Below are positions 37,284 to 50,284 of a stretch of 59,762 bases of DNA, in pieces. A program made the position numbers and the translations under genes. Origin of the DNA: Gammaproteobacteria bacterium (GTDB lineage: Bacteria > Pseudomonadota > Gammaproteobacteria > Eutrophobiales > Eutrophobiaceae); NCBI GenBank assembly GCA_030835405.1, contig JAURPG010000032.1, positions 1 through 59,762 of the forward strand. The letters run 5' to 3'. Each line of letters opens with the position of its first letter. Position 1 is the stretch's first letter. The notes beneath the pieces are model-generated. The model worked only from the letters and a program-made list of their open reading frames with translations. It had not been told where the DNA came from and did not search any database.

Positions 37284-38264
37284 TTATTGAGTCATTTCTA
37301 GTTGCCTGGCCGCTATATTTGCCGGCAAGGGGATATAACCGTCCTTAACCACCACCATCTGGCCCACCTTGGACATAATCATTTTTAAAAAAGCCGTCTC
37401 CAAAGGAGGTAATGGTCGATTGGGGTGTTTATTGACATATATATACAACAATCTGGATAGAGGATACTTACCTAATACGGCATTTTCGGCGCTAGGTTCA
37501 AAAAATTCACCGCCTTCCTGCTTTGCCAAGGGCACTGCCCTGACGCCAGAGGTCTTGTAACCCACACCGGAGTAACCTATACCGTTTATGGATTTGGTTA
37601 TGCCCTGTACCACAGAAGCAGAACCAGGTTGCTCATTAACGGTATTTTTGAAGTCCCCTTTACAAAGCGCATTATCTTTAAAATAGCCATACGTGCCGGA
37701 GACGGAGTTTCTGCCATATAACTGTATCGGTCGGCTCTGCCAGCTACCGGTCAGACCCAGTTGGCTCCAGGTGGTAATGTCCATACTGTGGCCACAACTG
37801 CGCGTGGCAGAAAAGATTGCATCGACTTCAGGGATGGTCATGCCTTCAATGGGGTTGTCCTTATGGACGTATACGGCCAGGGAATCGATAGCAACGCCAA
37901 TTTCCGTAGGCTTATACCCGTGCTTGCCTTCAAATGCAGCGATTTCACCCTGGGTCATCCTTCTGCTCATGGGCCCGAGATTTGAGGTCCCTTCTGACAA
38001 GGCAGGTGGTGCAGTAGATGAACCTGCTGCCTGAATCTGGATACTCACATTTGGATAAAGCCGTTTGAATTCCTCGGCCCATAGTGTCATCAAGTTTGCC
38101 AGTGTGTCTGATCCTACGCTGATAATATTACCGGATATACCACTTTCCTTTTCATAGTCCGGCAAATTTATATCTATCTCTGTATCTGCACTTATGGGGT
38201 TAACGACAATGGATAGAATGAAAGTAAAAATAATAATTTGTTTAAAAGTATTTGGTCGTATCAT
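37284..38264 (-). CDS. pstS: Phosphate-binding protein PstS family
   Basis: This is the periplasmic phosphate receptor of the Pst transporter. With the chosen ATG it has 326 residues and a signal peptide [30 protein letters not shown] four codons earlier (38276) is also possible, but GGAG lies too close to it. [24 protein letters not shown], the serine-rich [15 protein letters not shown], and [18 protein letters not shown] form the binding cleft. It belongs to the PstS-like family whose members are about 320-340 residues. It is followed by a terminator and is separated from pstCAB by the whole secretion operon. Confidence 0.93.
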   Translation of the reverse strand: MIRPNTFKQIIIFTFILSIVVNPISADTEIDINLPDYEKESGISGNIISVGSDTLANLMTLWAEEFKRLYPNVSIQIQAAGSSTAPPALSEGTSNLGPMSRRMTQGEIAAFEGKHGYKPTEIGVAIDSLAVYVHKDNPIEGMTIPEVDAIFSATRSCGHSMDITTWSQLGLTGSWQSRPIQLYGRNSVSGTYGYFKDNALCKGDFKNTVNEQPGSASVVQGITKSINGIGYSGVGYKTSGVRAVPLAKQEGGEFFEPSAENAVLGKYPLSRLLYIYVNKHPNRPLPPLETAFLKMIMSKVGQMVVVKDGYIPLPANIAARQLEMTQ

Positions 38265-38331
38265 TAGCCTATGCACTCCAATAGTTTGTTAATCAAGCTG
38301 ATTTTGATATCTCTATCTGTACTTTAGGTTT

Positions 38332-38380
38332 CTTATATTGGAATTCAAATGTTAAAAAATGATTACAATCTAATATTTTA
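38332..38380 (-). promoter_or_regulatory. Possible pstS promoter with a weak Pho box
   Basis: On the minus strand TTGTAATCATTTTTTAAC resembles two half-sites at an 11-base period; the second is poor. TATAAG (38337-38332) follows 13 bases later as a possible -10. The region is very A/T-rich, so chance matches are likely. Confidence 0.35.
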
Positions 38381-38388
38381 TTTAATAT

Positions 38389-39720
38389 TTAGTTTTTCCC
38401 CTTGCTGGCATTGTAATTTTCATTTTTTATGAGTAATGACTTGGGAAACTTAACCCTGAAGGCGCTGCCTTCCCCCAATTTGCTCTCAATTTCAAGGGAA
38501 GAATCATGAATCGCCAAAATATGCTTAACAATAGCCAGGCCAAGACCTGAACCACCTTTTTTTCTAGCCCTGCTTTTGTCTACTCTAAAAAAACGTTCTG
38601 TCAGCCTTGGTATATATTCCGGGTCGATTCCCGCCCCAGTATCTATTACCTCCAGCACTCCAGCATTTTTATTTTCATACCATCTAATTGTAATCACACC
38701 AGGAGGTTCAGTGTGGTTAACTGCATTTAGTATTAGATTGGAAAATACACTATATAGTTGATCATGATTCCCCTGTAACCACAACTCTTTATCTATCTCT
38801 AATATCGTTTCATGCCCGATCTCAGATGCCGAAGAAAACACATCATCAACAACTGTTGAGAGCATTTCTGCCACATTAATTTCCTCCGAATTGGTGATTG
38901 ACTCAGTGGTTTCAAGCGCCGCGAGGTTTAACAGGTCATCAACAAGACGATTCATTCTCAACGCCTGGGATTTCATTCTCAAAACTCTTTTATGTTCAGC
39001 AGAAAACTTCTCACTGGAAAACTCATCTTCAAATGATTCAAGATATCCTGTTATCACAGTAAGTGGGGTTCTTAATTCATGTGAAGCATTCGAAATAAAA
39101 TCAGTTCGCATTTTATTCAAACGAACACTGCTTGATATGTCTCTCGCCATTAAAAGTTTTTCTAATTTCCCAAAGTGAATAAGCCTCACTTCAAGATGCA
39201 ACTCTTTGTCGACAGGCGAAATTATATTTAAACAGGACTCTGTCTCTTCATTTTGGTAAATATTTTTTTTTAAAAACTGGACAAGCGAAGGAATTCTCAC
39301 AAGATTTATAATGCGTTGATCTATGTCCTCACCATACTTTATTCCTAAATATTCGCCTGCTTTTTCATTTGCCCATTTTATTTCGTTGTTATCACCTAAT
39401 ATCACAATTGCATCTGGCAGGGCCTGGGTTGTTAACTTGAAACGCTTTAAATAGCTGGTTAATTTCTTTTTTCTTTTTTTGTGCCTGTTTCTAAGTTTAT
39501 AAAATTGCGTGGTGATTTCATCTATTAAACCTGGAACATCTGGTGGATATACCCGTTTCCCCTGTTTCATCCATAACAACAAATTATTTAGGGATTGCAA
39601 GTGCCAAAGAATATACAATAACAGGCCAATAAATAATCCGAGGAAAACATAACCTGAAATATATCCTGTTATTAATGACAAGAACAAAACAAATGAAAGT
39701 CTTGTTAAATCTTTACTCAA
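38389..39720 (-). CDS. phoR: Phosphate regulon sensor histidine kinase PhoR
   Basis: PhoR phosphorylates PhoB when phosphate is scarce. The 443 residues have two N-terminal membrane helices (about 8-41) and a basic linker. A PAS domain (about 100-190, ALPDAIVILGDNNEIKWANE) is followed by the dimerisation domain with His214 in DFISNASHELRTPLTVITGYLE. The ATPase domain has the N box NLILNAVNHT, G1 VIDTGAGIDPEYIPRLTERFFRVD and G2 GGSGLGLAIVKHI. The start is TTG; no ATG lies nearby and the first helix begins at once. It follows phoB by 14 bases. Confidence 0.95.
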   Translation of the reverse strand: MSKDLTRLSFVLFLSLITGYISGYVFLGLFIGLLLYILWHLQSLNNLLLWMKQGKRVYPPDVPGLIDEITTQFYKLRNRHKKRKKKLTSYLKRFKLTTQALPDAIVILGDNNEIKWANEKAGEYLGIKYGEDIDQRIINLVRIPSLVQFLKKNIYQNEETESCLNIISPVDKELHLEVRLIHFGKLEKLLMARDISSSVRLNKMRTDFISNASHELRTPLTVITGYLESFEDEFSSEKFSAEHKRVLRMKSQALRMNRLVDDLLNLAALETTESITNSEEINVAEMLSTVVDDVFSSASEIGHETILEIDKELWLQGNHDQLYSVFSNLILNAVNHTEPPGVITIRWYENKNAGVLEVIDTGAGIDPEYIPRLTERFFRVDKSRARKKGGSGLGLAIVKHILAIHDSSLEIESKLGEGSAFRVKFPKSLLIKNENYNASKGKN

Positions 39721-39734
39721 AGAATTGTCTCTAT

Positions 39735-40421
39735 TTATTTCATGGAAAATTTATAACCAAAACTTCTGACGGTCTGTATATTCTTATCGATCCCGAAAGA
39801 CTCCAGATTTTTCCGCAACCTTCTGATATGCACATCAACCGTTCTTTCCCCAACAAAGACAACATCCCCCCAAACCTTATCTAAAATTTGAGAACGACTA
39901 AAAACTTTTTCCGGATGACTGATAAAAAAATATAATAATTTGAATTCCGTTGGACTTAAATCCACGCTTTGTTCTCCTGCTATTACCTTGCAGGTTGCAG
40001 GATTCACAAGAAGGCCGGGAATTTCAATTGTCTGTTGAGCATTATCTTCTGCAGTCCGCCTGATTAACGCCCTTATTCTTGCAAGCAATTCTTTTGTTGA
40101 AAAGGGCTTGGTTATATGATCGTCTGCCCCGGTATCTAGCGCCTTAACCTTGTCCGCTTCTTCGCTTTTCGCGGTAAGCATAATTATAGGAACGTGTTTT
40201 GTAAGCAGCTCTGAACGTAGGCTTCTTGCATAATCGACCCCACTGATTCCCGGCAACATCCAATCCAGGATAATCAAACCGGGAAGGCGGTTTTCAATAA
40301 TCCTTTTGGCTTCATTGACTGACCCTGCCTCAAGAATGGAATAACCTGCCTTGGACAAAGTAAACGCCAACATTTCCCGGATAGGCTCTTCGTCTTCGAC
40401 AATAAGAATAGTCTCGCTCAT
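39735..40421 (-). CDS. phoB: Phosphate regulon response regulator PhoB
   Basis: PhoB activates the Pho regulon after phosphorylation by PhoR. The 228 residues have a receiver domain with the acidic pair in IVEDEEP, phospho-acceptor Asp53 in IILDWMLPG, and the conserved Lys in ITKPFS. The OmpR-type winged helix (about 130-226) has the recognition segment RTVDVHIRRLRKNLE. Both phoB and phoR are of normal length. It starts 34 bases after pit ends, too little for a clear separate promoter, so it may be read from upstream. Confidence 0.97.
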   Translation of the reverse strand: MSETILIVEDEEPIREMLAFTLSKAGYSILEAGSVNEAKRIIENRLPGLIILDWMLPGISGVDYARSLRSELLTKHVPIIMLTAKSEEADKVKALDTGADDHITKPFSTKELLARIRALIRRTAEDNAQQTIEIPGLLVNPATCKVIAGEQSVDLSPTEFKLLYFFISHPEKVFSRSQILDKVWGDVVFVGERTVDVHIRRLRKNLESFGIDKNIQTVRSFGYKFSMK

Positions 40422-40455
40422 GGTTGGGTTCTGATATGGGTACAGCAGTCAGAAA

Positions 40456-41886
40456 TTAGAACAAGGCCTTAAGGATATAAAAAAAGATAATCGCCAAAAT
40501 AGCGCCAGCGGGCAAAGTCACTAACCATGATATTACTACATCCCTGACAGTGGCCAGATTTACCGCGCCAATTCCACGCGCCAGACCTACGCCTAAAACA
40601 GCGCCTACCAACGTATGGGTTGTTGATATTGGTAACCCCAGTTTAGATGCTATAACAATGGTTGTTGCAGCACCAAATTCTGCACTAAATCCTCTTGTGG
40701 GAGTTAAGTGAGTTATATTTTTCCCGATTGTCTCCATGACACGCCAACCCCAGGTAGCAAGCCCCACAGCAATACCAGCACCGCCTAAAGCCAGTATCCA
40801 CAACGGAACCGGTGCTCTGGCTGCAATGGTTTCCCCACCGGCAAAAGCAACTGATAATACTGCTGACATTGGACCAATAGCGTTTGCGACATCATTGGCA
40901 CCATGGGCAAATGCGACAAAACAGGCACTCAATATCTGCAGATAGACAAACATCCTCTCCACCTGTTGATATTGCTCGCTGTTGGTGTGAAATTCATACT
41001 TCCTCTGAGATTCCCATCGCATGGTTCTAATAGTTTCAAGTGCCTCTGCGATTTCTGACTTCATATGCCCAGGAGAAGATAGCCTGACTTTTTCAAGATG
41101 CTTGGCGGCCTTGTCAAGTGACTTTACTACTCTCGGATCCGCAATTTTTTCTGATGAGCTTTCATGTTCTGCTACTTTAATCCTGTTAATCAGAAACAAG
41201 CTAATGATGGATGCGGCCAGTCCTATCCCAAAAGCAATGCTAAGTGAGTCGGACATAGATAAATCGAGTTTTAAATTTGCCAGACCTTTAAATACCATTG
41301 TTAGTGTTAGCACGGAAAATACGACGAAAACGATATATGGCGCTATTCTTTTTGCTGCAACAAATGGTTTGGGGTGATAAAAGACTGACCTTAATATCAG
41401 ACTGAATATGAAGTAGGAAATTACGCCGCTAAATAGCGGTGATATTATCCAGCTTGCGGCAATGGTGCCTACCTTGTCCCAATGTATGGCACTCAGCCCT
41501 CCATAAACAAGACCAAATCCCACGATTGACCCCACAATAGAATGGGTTGTAGAAACAGGCCAGCCTTTCCAGGACGCCAACTGCAACCATACGGCCGCAG
41601 CCAGTAATGCAGAGAGCATACCCAGCATAAAAGACAATCCATCACCAGTAAAAATTGCAGGGTCGACAATTCCCCTTCTAACTGTTTCTGAAACATGGGA
41701 ACCCACTAAAAATGCCCCACTAAATTCCAGTATCGCTGCCAGGATTACCGCCCTCTTAAGCGTCAGTGCCCCTGATCCAACTGAGGTCCCCATTGCATTT
41801 GCAACGTCATTGGCACCAATACCCCATGCCATGTATAGACCAAACACAATTGCTAATGCAATAATAATATATAGATAGAGCTCCAT
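40456..41886 (-). CDS. Inorganic phosphate transporter, Pit family
   Basis: Pit carriers move phosphate, often as a metal-phosphate complex, with protons or sodium. The 476 residues have about ten membrane helices and the two inverted repeats of the family, each with GANDVANA (near 24-31 and again near 334-341: AWGIGANDVANAMGTSVGSG and AHGANDVANAIGPMSAV). The central cytoplasmic loop (about 235-300) is charged. PISTTHTLVGAVLGVG and PVSTTHSIVGSIVG are also typical. It is paired with a DUF47 gene, the common partner of Pit-type carriers. The ion coupled cannot be told from sequence. Confidence 0.95.
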   Translation of the reverse strand: MELYLYIIIALAIVFGLYMAWGIGANDVANAMGTSVGSGALTLKRAVILAAILEFSGAFLVGSHVSETVRRGIVDPAIFTGDGLSFMLGMLSALLAAAVWLQLASWKGWPVSTTHSIVGSIVGFGLVYGGLSAIHWDKVGTIAASWIISPLFSGVISYFIFSLILRSVFYHPKPFVAAKRIAPYIVFVVFSVLTLTMVFKGLANLKLDLSMSDSLSIAFGIGLAASIISLFLINRIKVAEHESSSEKIADPRVVKSLDKAAKHLEKVRLSSPGHMKSEIAEALETIRTMRWESQRKYEFHTNSEQYQQVERMFVYLQILSACFVAFAHGANDVANAIGPMSAVLSVAFAGGETIAARAPVPLWILALGGAGIAVGLATWGWRVMETIGKNITHLTPTRGFSAEFGAATTIVIASKLGLPISTTHTLVGAVLGVGLARGIGAVNLATVRDVVISWLVTLPAGAILAIIFFYILKALF

Positions 41887-41911
41887 TTCTGTTTTTCTCT
41901 TCTTCTAAGTT

Positions 41912-42586
41912 TTAATGTGCTTCGAGTAAAAGCCTAACGGCCGCTGCAAGCTCATCTGCGCTATCGGCAATTCCGCTAAGCTGCCTTATTATCCGTGTCC
42001 ACAAGAAAAAATCTCCATAGCTAATTGAATCTTCATATTTGAGCAATTTTCTGATTAACTCACGTTGGCTAACATCTACTTCATGCTCAAGCACGGCTAC
42101 CTTATCTATTAATTCATGCACATTATGCGCTTCATGACCGCCAAACCCTGTCTCAAGCAACTCGTCCAGGCGTTCTATGACAACCTCAGCGCCATGGAAT
42201 GTAGCTATGCACAGATTCGTAAATTCACTTAATGCATCATCGAAACCATCGAATTTTTTTGCCTGTTTGAAAGTCAACAAAATTGCCGTATTTTCAGATT
42301 TATTGGCAATTTTGTCCTGGATGTCCAGAATTTTTAGAATGCTGGACCGGTTAACCGGAGTAAAAATCCCTCGCGGCAAACTGCCCCTTATATCATGCTT
42401 TATCAGGTCCGCTTCATGCTCAAGTTTAGATATTTGCTTTGATATCTTTTCCACACCCTCTGTATCTTCCTGCCTGTAAAGCTCCAGGGTTTCAGGGATT
42501 TTATTGACGCAAACGCTGACCTTCTCCATATGCATCTGTAGTGGTACGAATGGAGACCGTCCAAAAACAGACATAATATTTTTCAT
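41912..42586 (-). CDS. DUF47 family PhoU-like protein
   Basis: This 224-residue all-helical protein belongs to the family formerly called DUF47 (TIGR00153), related to PhoU. These proteins are nearly always encoded with Pit-type transporters and are thought to regulate them, as shown in some bacteria. MSVFGRSPFVPLQMHMEKV and ISKLEHEADLIKHDIRGSLPRGIFTPVNRSSIL are typical; the Glu/Asp pattern could bind metal as in PhoU. It has a strong AGGAGGG ribosome-binding site and lies 25 bases upstream of pit. Confidence 0.93.
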   Translation of the reverse strand: MKNIMSVFGRSPFVPLQMHMEKVSVCVNKIPETLELYRQEDTEGVEKISKQISKLEHEADLIKHDIRGSLPRGIFTPVNRSSILKILDIQDKIANKSENTAILLTFKQAKKFDGFDDALSEFTNLCIATFHGAEVVIERLDELLETGFGGHEAHNVHELIDKVAVLEHEVDVSQRELIRKLLKYEDSISYGDFFLWTRIIRQLSGIADSADELAAAVRLLLEAH

Positions 42587-42648
42587 TTTAAACCCTCCTG
42601 ACAGAAGGAAATTATCATAAATTATGTTTCCGGCTGTTTACGACAATT

Positions 42649-42685
42649 CCAAACTATCCTGTTGAACATGACTTATATCATACAG
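42649..42685 (-). promoter_or_regulatory. Candidate Pho box for the DUF47-pit unit
   Basis: On the minus strand 42685-42668 is CTGTATGATATAAGTCAT, matching 12 of 18 positions of CTGTCATAAATCTGTCAT. Ten bases further is a weak -10 (ATAGTT). The second half-site is imperfect. Confidence 0.4.
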
Positions 42686-42736
42686 ATAGGGATATATTCT
42701 TAAAGTTGAAAATATCTGGTCTTCAAAAAAATTATT

Positions 42737-42770
42737 TTGTAATTAAATTGTAATAAAACCACACTATTTT
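42737..42770 (+). promoter_or_regulatory. Candidate Pho box and -10 of the porin gene
   Basis: TTGTAATTAAATTGTAAT (42737-42754) has two identical 7-base half-sites TTGTAAT separated by TAAA, the exact 7-4-7 layout of a Pho box. Ten bases later is TATTTT (42765-42770) as -10. Transcription would start near 42777, about 60 bases before the chosen porin start. Confidence 0.65.
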
Positions 42771-42839
42771 CGTTCCTGTACGAATAACCGACTAGTATTC
42801 GTATTCATGAATGTATCTATAACAATTGAGGAATATTCG

Positions 42840-44105
42840 ATGCCAGAGATATCAATAAATACAACAGGGCCATTTGCAATAATAAAGCTTATATTACTAA
42901 CGTCACTTTTATCATTTTCAACATCCACATTTGCTACCAACTCAGCCATGCTGGAACTGATTGAAATCCTGCATAACAAGGGAAGTATCAGCGATGATGA
43001 ATACGGCCTGTTACGAAATGCGGCGATGGCAGATCAGGAGCAGATCGAGGCGGAGAAACAGGAAATTCAACATAATGTTGACGATAAAATTCAGGTGGCT
43101 ACCGTGACAAACAAGGCTGCAGACTGGGCATCGAAAATAAAATTAAATGGCGATGTGAGATTACGTTACCAGGGACAGGACAATGACCCGGGCGGTACTG
43201 GTCGTGGCCGGGGGCGGGTCAGATACCGGCTGGGCATTACGGCGAAACCTACGGACGGTTGGGAAGTGGGCGCGGGTCTGGCAAGCGGTTCCTCAGACCC
43301 TAGATCTACCAACCAGTCATTTGACAGCACCTTCTCGTCAAAGGGCATCAATCTGGATTACGCCTATGCCCAATACCAGGTTAATGATCACATCAAGGCC
43401 ATTGGTGGAAAATTCAAGAGACCCAACTATCTGTACCTGACATCTGACCTCATGTGGGACGGCGACATTACCCCTGAAGGTTTTTCAATGAATTTCAGCT
43501 ATCCATCAGAACTGGGGACAACCTTTGCAAACAGCGGTATCTGGGTGCTGGAAGAAAACAGCGGCAGCAATGATGACCCACACATGATGTATGGACAACT
43601 TGGCCAGCGGTTTGGGAATGACTCCATATTTGGCAGTCTTGCAGGGACATTTTATTCCTTTTCAGATAACCCGGTACTGGGATCATTTGTTACGGCAGGA
43701 ACAAACTCTGATCCTAACTTTAGTGAAATCTTTGCCCTGGCTGGCGAGCTGGGCGTTAAAGATTTATTTGGAAATGGTATACGTACCAGCCTGTTTGCCG
43801 AGTGGGTAACTAATAATGACACCATTACCAGTGAAGACGATGGTTATCTGATTGGGGTCAAGGCATCTCAAGGTCCCTGGTCCCTGGCCTATAACTATGC
43901 CCATCTTGAGCAAAATGCCTGGCCGGACATCCTGCCGGATTCAGATCGCTTTGGCGGACTGACTGGCATCAAGGGACATGAAATAGCCTTTACCTACTCC
44001 ATCATGCGCAATGTGGCTGTTGGTGTAGATTATTATATGATTGAAAACTACCTGTTTAACCTGGATCAGGACCTGATCCAGCTGGATTTGAATGTGAAGT
44101 TTTAA
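42840..44105 (+). CDS. Putative outer-membrane porin
   Basis: This 421-residue protein has a signal peptide (about 1-32, ending STSTFA). A charged, probably coiled-coil segment (about 35-80, with many Glu and Gln) follows, then a beta-strand-rich barrel ending with aromatic Phe. It resembles the Porin_5 type of putative porins. GDVRLRYQGQDND starts the barrel. The start at 42840 has GAGGAA at the right spacing; the earlier ATG at 42807 does not. The candidate Pho box suggests phosphate-starvation control, so it may admit phosphate as OprP/OprO do, but it shows no clear kinship to them. Confidence 0.85.
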   Translation: MPEISINTTGPFAIIKLILLTSLLSFSTSTFATNSAMLELIEILHNKGSISDDEYGLLRNAAMADQEQIEAEKQEIQHNVDDKIQVATVTNKAADWASKIKLNGDVRLRYQGQDNDPGGTGRGRGRVRYRLGITAKPTDGWEVGAGLASGSSDPRSTNQSFDSTFSSKGINLDYAYAQYQVNDHIKAIGGKFKRPNYLYLTSDLMWDGDITPEGFSMNFSYPSELGTTFANSGIWVLEENSGSNDDPHMMYGQLGQRFGNDSIFGSLAGTFYSFSDNPVLGSFVTAGTNSDPNFSEIFALAGELGVKDLFGNGIRTSLFAEWVTNNDTITSEDDGYLIGVKASQGPWSLAYNYAHLEQNAWPDILPDSDRFGGLTGIKGHEIAFTYSIMRNVAVGVDYYMIENYLFNLDQDLIQLDLNVKF

Positions 44106-44115
44106 AATTCATATT

Positions 44116-44165
44116 GTCACAGGACAGGTATAGTCCTTACCTGTCCTGTGACAGAATTTTTTATT
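44116..44165 (+). terminator. Intrinsic terminator after the porin gene
   Basis: A 13-base perfect stem (44116-44128 with 44140-44152, GTCACAGGACAGG) surrounds an 11-base loop. A T-run follows at 44157-44162. Confidence 0.9.
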
Positions 44166-44294
44166 TCCTGCCTGTTCTACCAGGATTTGCTATCACCCTT
44201 TTGAGGTATATTCCATTTATTGAAAAATATGTCTAACATCCACCATGTTGTACACGGAAAAAATGGACTATTTGTTAACAACAAGGAGAACAAC

Positions 44295-44561
44295 ATGGAA
44301 ATACTCAAAAGATGTTTATTTGTCGCATTCCTTTCTATTTGTATCAATGCCTATGCCCAGGGTCCCATAGACCTGAATTCGGCTGACAAGGCAACCCTGA
44401 TGATGGTCAAAGGTGTGGGTGAGTCCCGCGCCCAGGCGATCATTAATTATAGAGATAAGTATGGCCCATTTGGATCGATAGATGAACTGGCGGAAGTGGA
44501 TGGTATTGGCCAGGCGACCGTGGATGCCAACCGGGAAATCCTCATCGTTAAGAAAAAATAG
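44295..44561 (+). CDS. ComEA-like secreted helix-hairpin-helix protein
   Basis: The chosen start gives 88 residues. AAGGAG six bases upstream supports it, and the 25 codons before it lack any such signal. A signal peptide (about 1-21, ending NAYA) precedes a double helix-hairpin-helix DNA-binding fold: DLNSADKATLMMVKGVGESRAQAIINYR and VDGIGQATVDANREIL. This is the ComEA-like fold, found in periplasmic proteins that pull in DNA during natural transformation. Proteins of this size are common in gammaproteobacteria and their role in uptake is shown only for some. Confidence 0.88.
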   Translation: MEILKRCLFVAFLSICINAYAQGPIDLNSADKATLMMVKGVGESRAQAIINYRDKYGPFGSIDELAEVDGIGQATVDANREILIVKKK

Positions 44562-47898
<3,337 letters not shown>

Positions 47899-47908
47899 AA
47901 CAGACAAG

Positions 47909-48946
47909 ATGCAAACCAGTGTCGAACAAATCACAAACCACCTGAAGAAGAATGGCTTAAAACCGGTATACCTGGTGGCCGGTGATGAACCCCTGCAATC
48001 CATGGAGGCCGCTGATCATATCCGACATTTTGCCCGCCAGGCGGGCGCAGAACGAACCCTGCTGAGTTATGAAAAGGGCTTCGACTGGAATCAGCTAATA
48101 CAGGAAAGTGCAAATATGGGCCTGTTTTCATCGTCCAAACTCCTGGAACTAAGAATGGCCCATCATGCCCTGGGAAAACCAGGTAGTGAAGCACTGGTAA
48201 ACTATCTGGAAACAGTGCCTCAAGAAAATACCCTGCTGGTCACACTGGACAAGTTTGAACGGAGGATGCAACAGTCCAAATGGTATAAGGCCATAGACCG
48301 GCTCGGCGTAATCATCCAGATCAAGACCCCCAACCTGTCCAGGTTACCCGAGTGGATAATGCGCAGATTCAAACAACAGGGGAAAACCATCAATCCGGGG
48401 GCTGCAGAGTTAATCGCCATGAAAACAGAAGGCAACCTTCTTGCCACCCAACAGGAGATTGAAAAGCTCTGCCTTTTGATTAAAGGTGACAAAGTCTCGC
48501 TGGAAGATGTTCAAAATAGTGTTACCGATAGTTCCAGATATGATGTCTTTGCACTGCTTGAATACGCATTAAACGGCAACAGACAACGGGCCGTAAACAT
48601 GCTCCGTGGTTTGCGCCAGGAAGGATTGGAGCCCATTGGTATTTATGGTGCAATGATGTGGGAAATACGGCGTATCATGTCCATCTCCGGTCAACTTGCA
48701 GCTGGCATACCCAAAGATACCGTATTTAATCAACATCGGGTCTGGTACTCACGCCAGGATGCCATCAATTCACTGCTTGGCCGTCTCAATAGACAGCACC
48801 TTACCTCGATATTACAGGAGGCCATCTATATAGACCGATCGCTGAAAGGTGCTGCCAGGCATAATCCCTGGGAGCTCATGGAAAGGCTTCTGTTCAGTCT
48901 GGGCGGCACAAGATTAGTACCCCATGCCGCCAATGGTTTAAACTAA
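47909..48946 (+). CDS. holA: DNA polymerase III delta subunit
   Basis: HolA is the clamp-loader subunit that opens the beta sliding clamp. The 345 residues include PVYLVAGDEPLQSMEAADHIR, the central AAA+-like fold lacking a Walker A motif, and the C-terminal collar domain (about 210-330, YDVFALLEYALNGNRQRAVNML). It starts 11 bases after lptE, and an 84-base gap precedes proA. Confidence 0.95.
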   Translation: MQTSVEQITNHLKKNGLKPVYLVAGDEPLQSMEAADHIRHFARQAGAERTLLSYEKGFDWNQLIQESANMGLFSSSKLLELRMAHHALGKPGSEALVNYLETVPQENTLLVTLDKFERRMQQSKWYKAIDRLGVIIQIKTPNLSRLPEWIMRRFKQQGKTINPGAAELIAMKTEGNLLATQQEIEKLCLLIKGDKVSLEDVQNSVTDSSRYDVFALLEYALNGNRQRAVNMLRGLRQEGLEPIGIYGAMMWEIRRIMSISGQLAAGIPKDTVFNQHRVWYSRQDAINSLLGRLNRQHLTSILQEAIYIDRSLKGAARHNPWELMERLLFSLGGTRLVPHAANGLN

Positions 48947-49030
48947 CCTCTTCAGAGCAGCAACAATATTGAATCAATAGCGGGCCATGTTGTCTCAAGT
49001 GGCCCTGAATAGTTAATTTTTCAGATTAAA

Positions 49031-50284
49031 ATGAACGTAAACGACTATATTACACAAGTTGCTATACGGGCCCGCAAGGCCGCCCGGGAGATGGCTCGCG
49101 CCCAAACCAGTGCCAAGAATGCGGCATTACACAGAATTGCAGATATCATTCTGGAACAGGCCGCCGAGTTGGCTGACGTTAACGCAAAAGACATGACCGC
49201 AGCCAGGGACAATATTGACCCGGCCATGCTTGACCGCCTGGAACTAACCCCGGCAAGGATTGAATCCATGGCCGACGGCCTGCGCCAGATTGCCACACTG
49301 GCTGACCCCGTTGGTGAGGTCACTGATATGAACTACCGGCCCACCGGGATTCAAGTTGGCAAAATGCGCGTGCCCCTGGGTGTGGTGGGTATTATCTATG
49401 AGTCCAGGCCTAATGTGACGGCCGATGCTGCTGGACTGTGCCTGAAGTCCGGTAATGCCACTATATTGCGTGGTGGTTCCGAGGCCATTCATTCCAACCA
49501 GGCCATTGCAGAATGCCTGCGTCAGGGCCTGAACGAATGCGGACTGCCGGAGGATGCGGTGCAGGTTATAGAGACTACCGACCGTGACGCAGTGGGCACC
49601 ATGTTACAGTTACCAGAATATATCGATGTCATTATTCCCAGGGGTGGTAAAGGCCTGATTGAAAGGGTAACGGAACAAGCCAGGATGCCCGTGATCAAGC
49701 ACCTTGATGGTATCTGTCATGTCTACATCGATCATAAGGCCGATATCGATAAAGCCATTAACATTGCATTCAATGCCAAGACCAATCGATATGGTGTATG
49801 CAATGCCATGGAATCCTTACTGGTTGCTGATACTGTCGCTGAACAGGTGCTCAATAAACTGGGGCCCATGCTGATTGACAAGGGGGTTGAGATCAGAGGT
49901 TGTGGCAAGGCCCAACAAATACTTAGCAGCATCAAGGCTGCCACAGAACAGGACTACGCAACAGAATATCTCGCAGCCATCATGTCCCTGAAGATTGTCT
50001 GTGGCATAGAGGAGGCCATGGAACACATAGAAAAATATGGCTCGCGACATACCGATGCCATCGTAACCGAGGACATCACCGCTGCCAGGACCTTCCTCAA
50101 TAACGTCGATTCAAGTTCTGTGATGGTCAATGCCTCAACGCGGTTCGCAGACGGCTATGAATATGGGCTTGGCGCCGAGATTGGCATTAGCACCGACAAG
50201 TTTCACGCCCGCGGTCCCGTTGGCCTGGAAGGCCTGACATCACAGAAATACATCGTGATTGGTGATGGACATGTACGACAGTAA
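49031..50284 (+). CDS. proA: Gamma-glutamyl phosphate reductase
   Basis: ProA reduces gamma-glutamyl phosphate to glutamate semialdehyde in proline synthesis. The 417 residues contain [41 protein letters not shown], a near-universal block. The catalytic Cys is in [28 protein letters not shown] and the end EFG-like [16 protein letters not shown] follow. The usual partner proB is not in this window. Confidence 0.98.
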   Translation: MNVNDYITQVAIRARKAAREMARAQTSAKNAALHRIADIILEQAAELADVNAKDMTAARDNIDPAMLDRLELTPARIESMADGLRQIATLADPVGEVTDMNYRPTGIQVGKMRVPLGVVGIIYESRPNVTADAAGLCLKSGNATILRGGSEAIHSNQAIAECLRQGLNECGLPEDAVQVIETTDRDAVGTMLQLPEYIDVIIPRGGKGLIERVTEQARMPVIKHLDGICHVYIDHKADIDKAINIAFNAKTNRYGVCNAMESLLVADTVAEQVLNKLGPMLIDKGVEIRGCGKAQQILSSIKAATEQDYATEYLAAIMSLKIVCGIEEAMEHIEKYGSRHTDAIVTEDITAARTFLNNVDSSSVMVNASTRFADGYEYGLGAEIGISTDKFHARGPVGLEGLTSQKYIVIGDGHVRQ

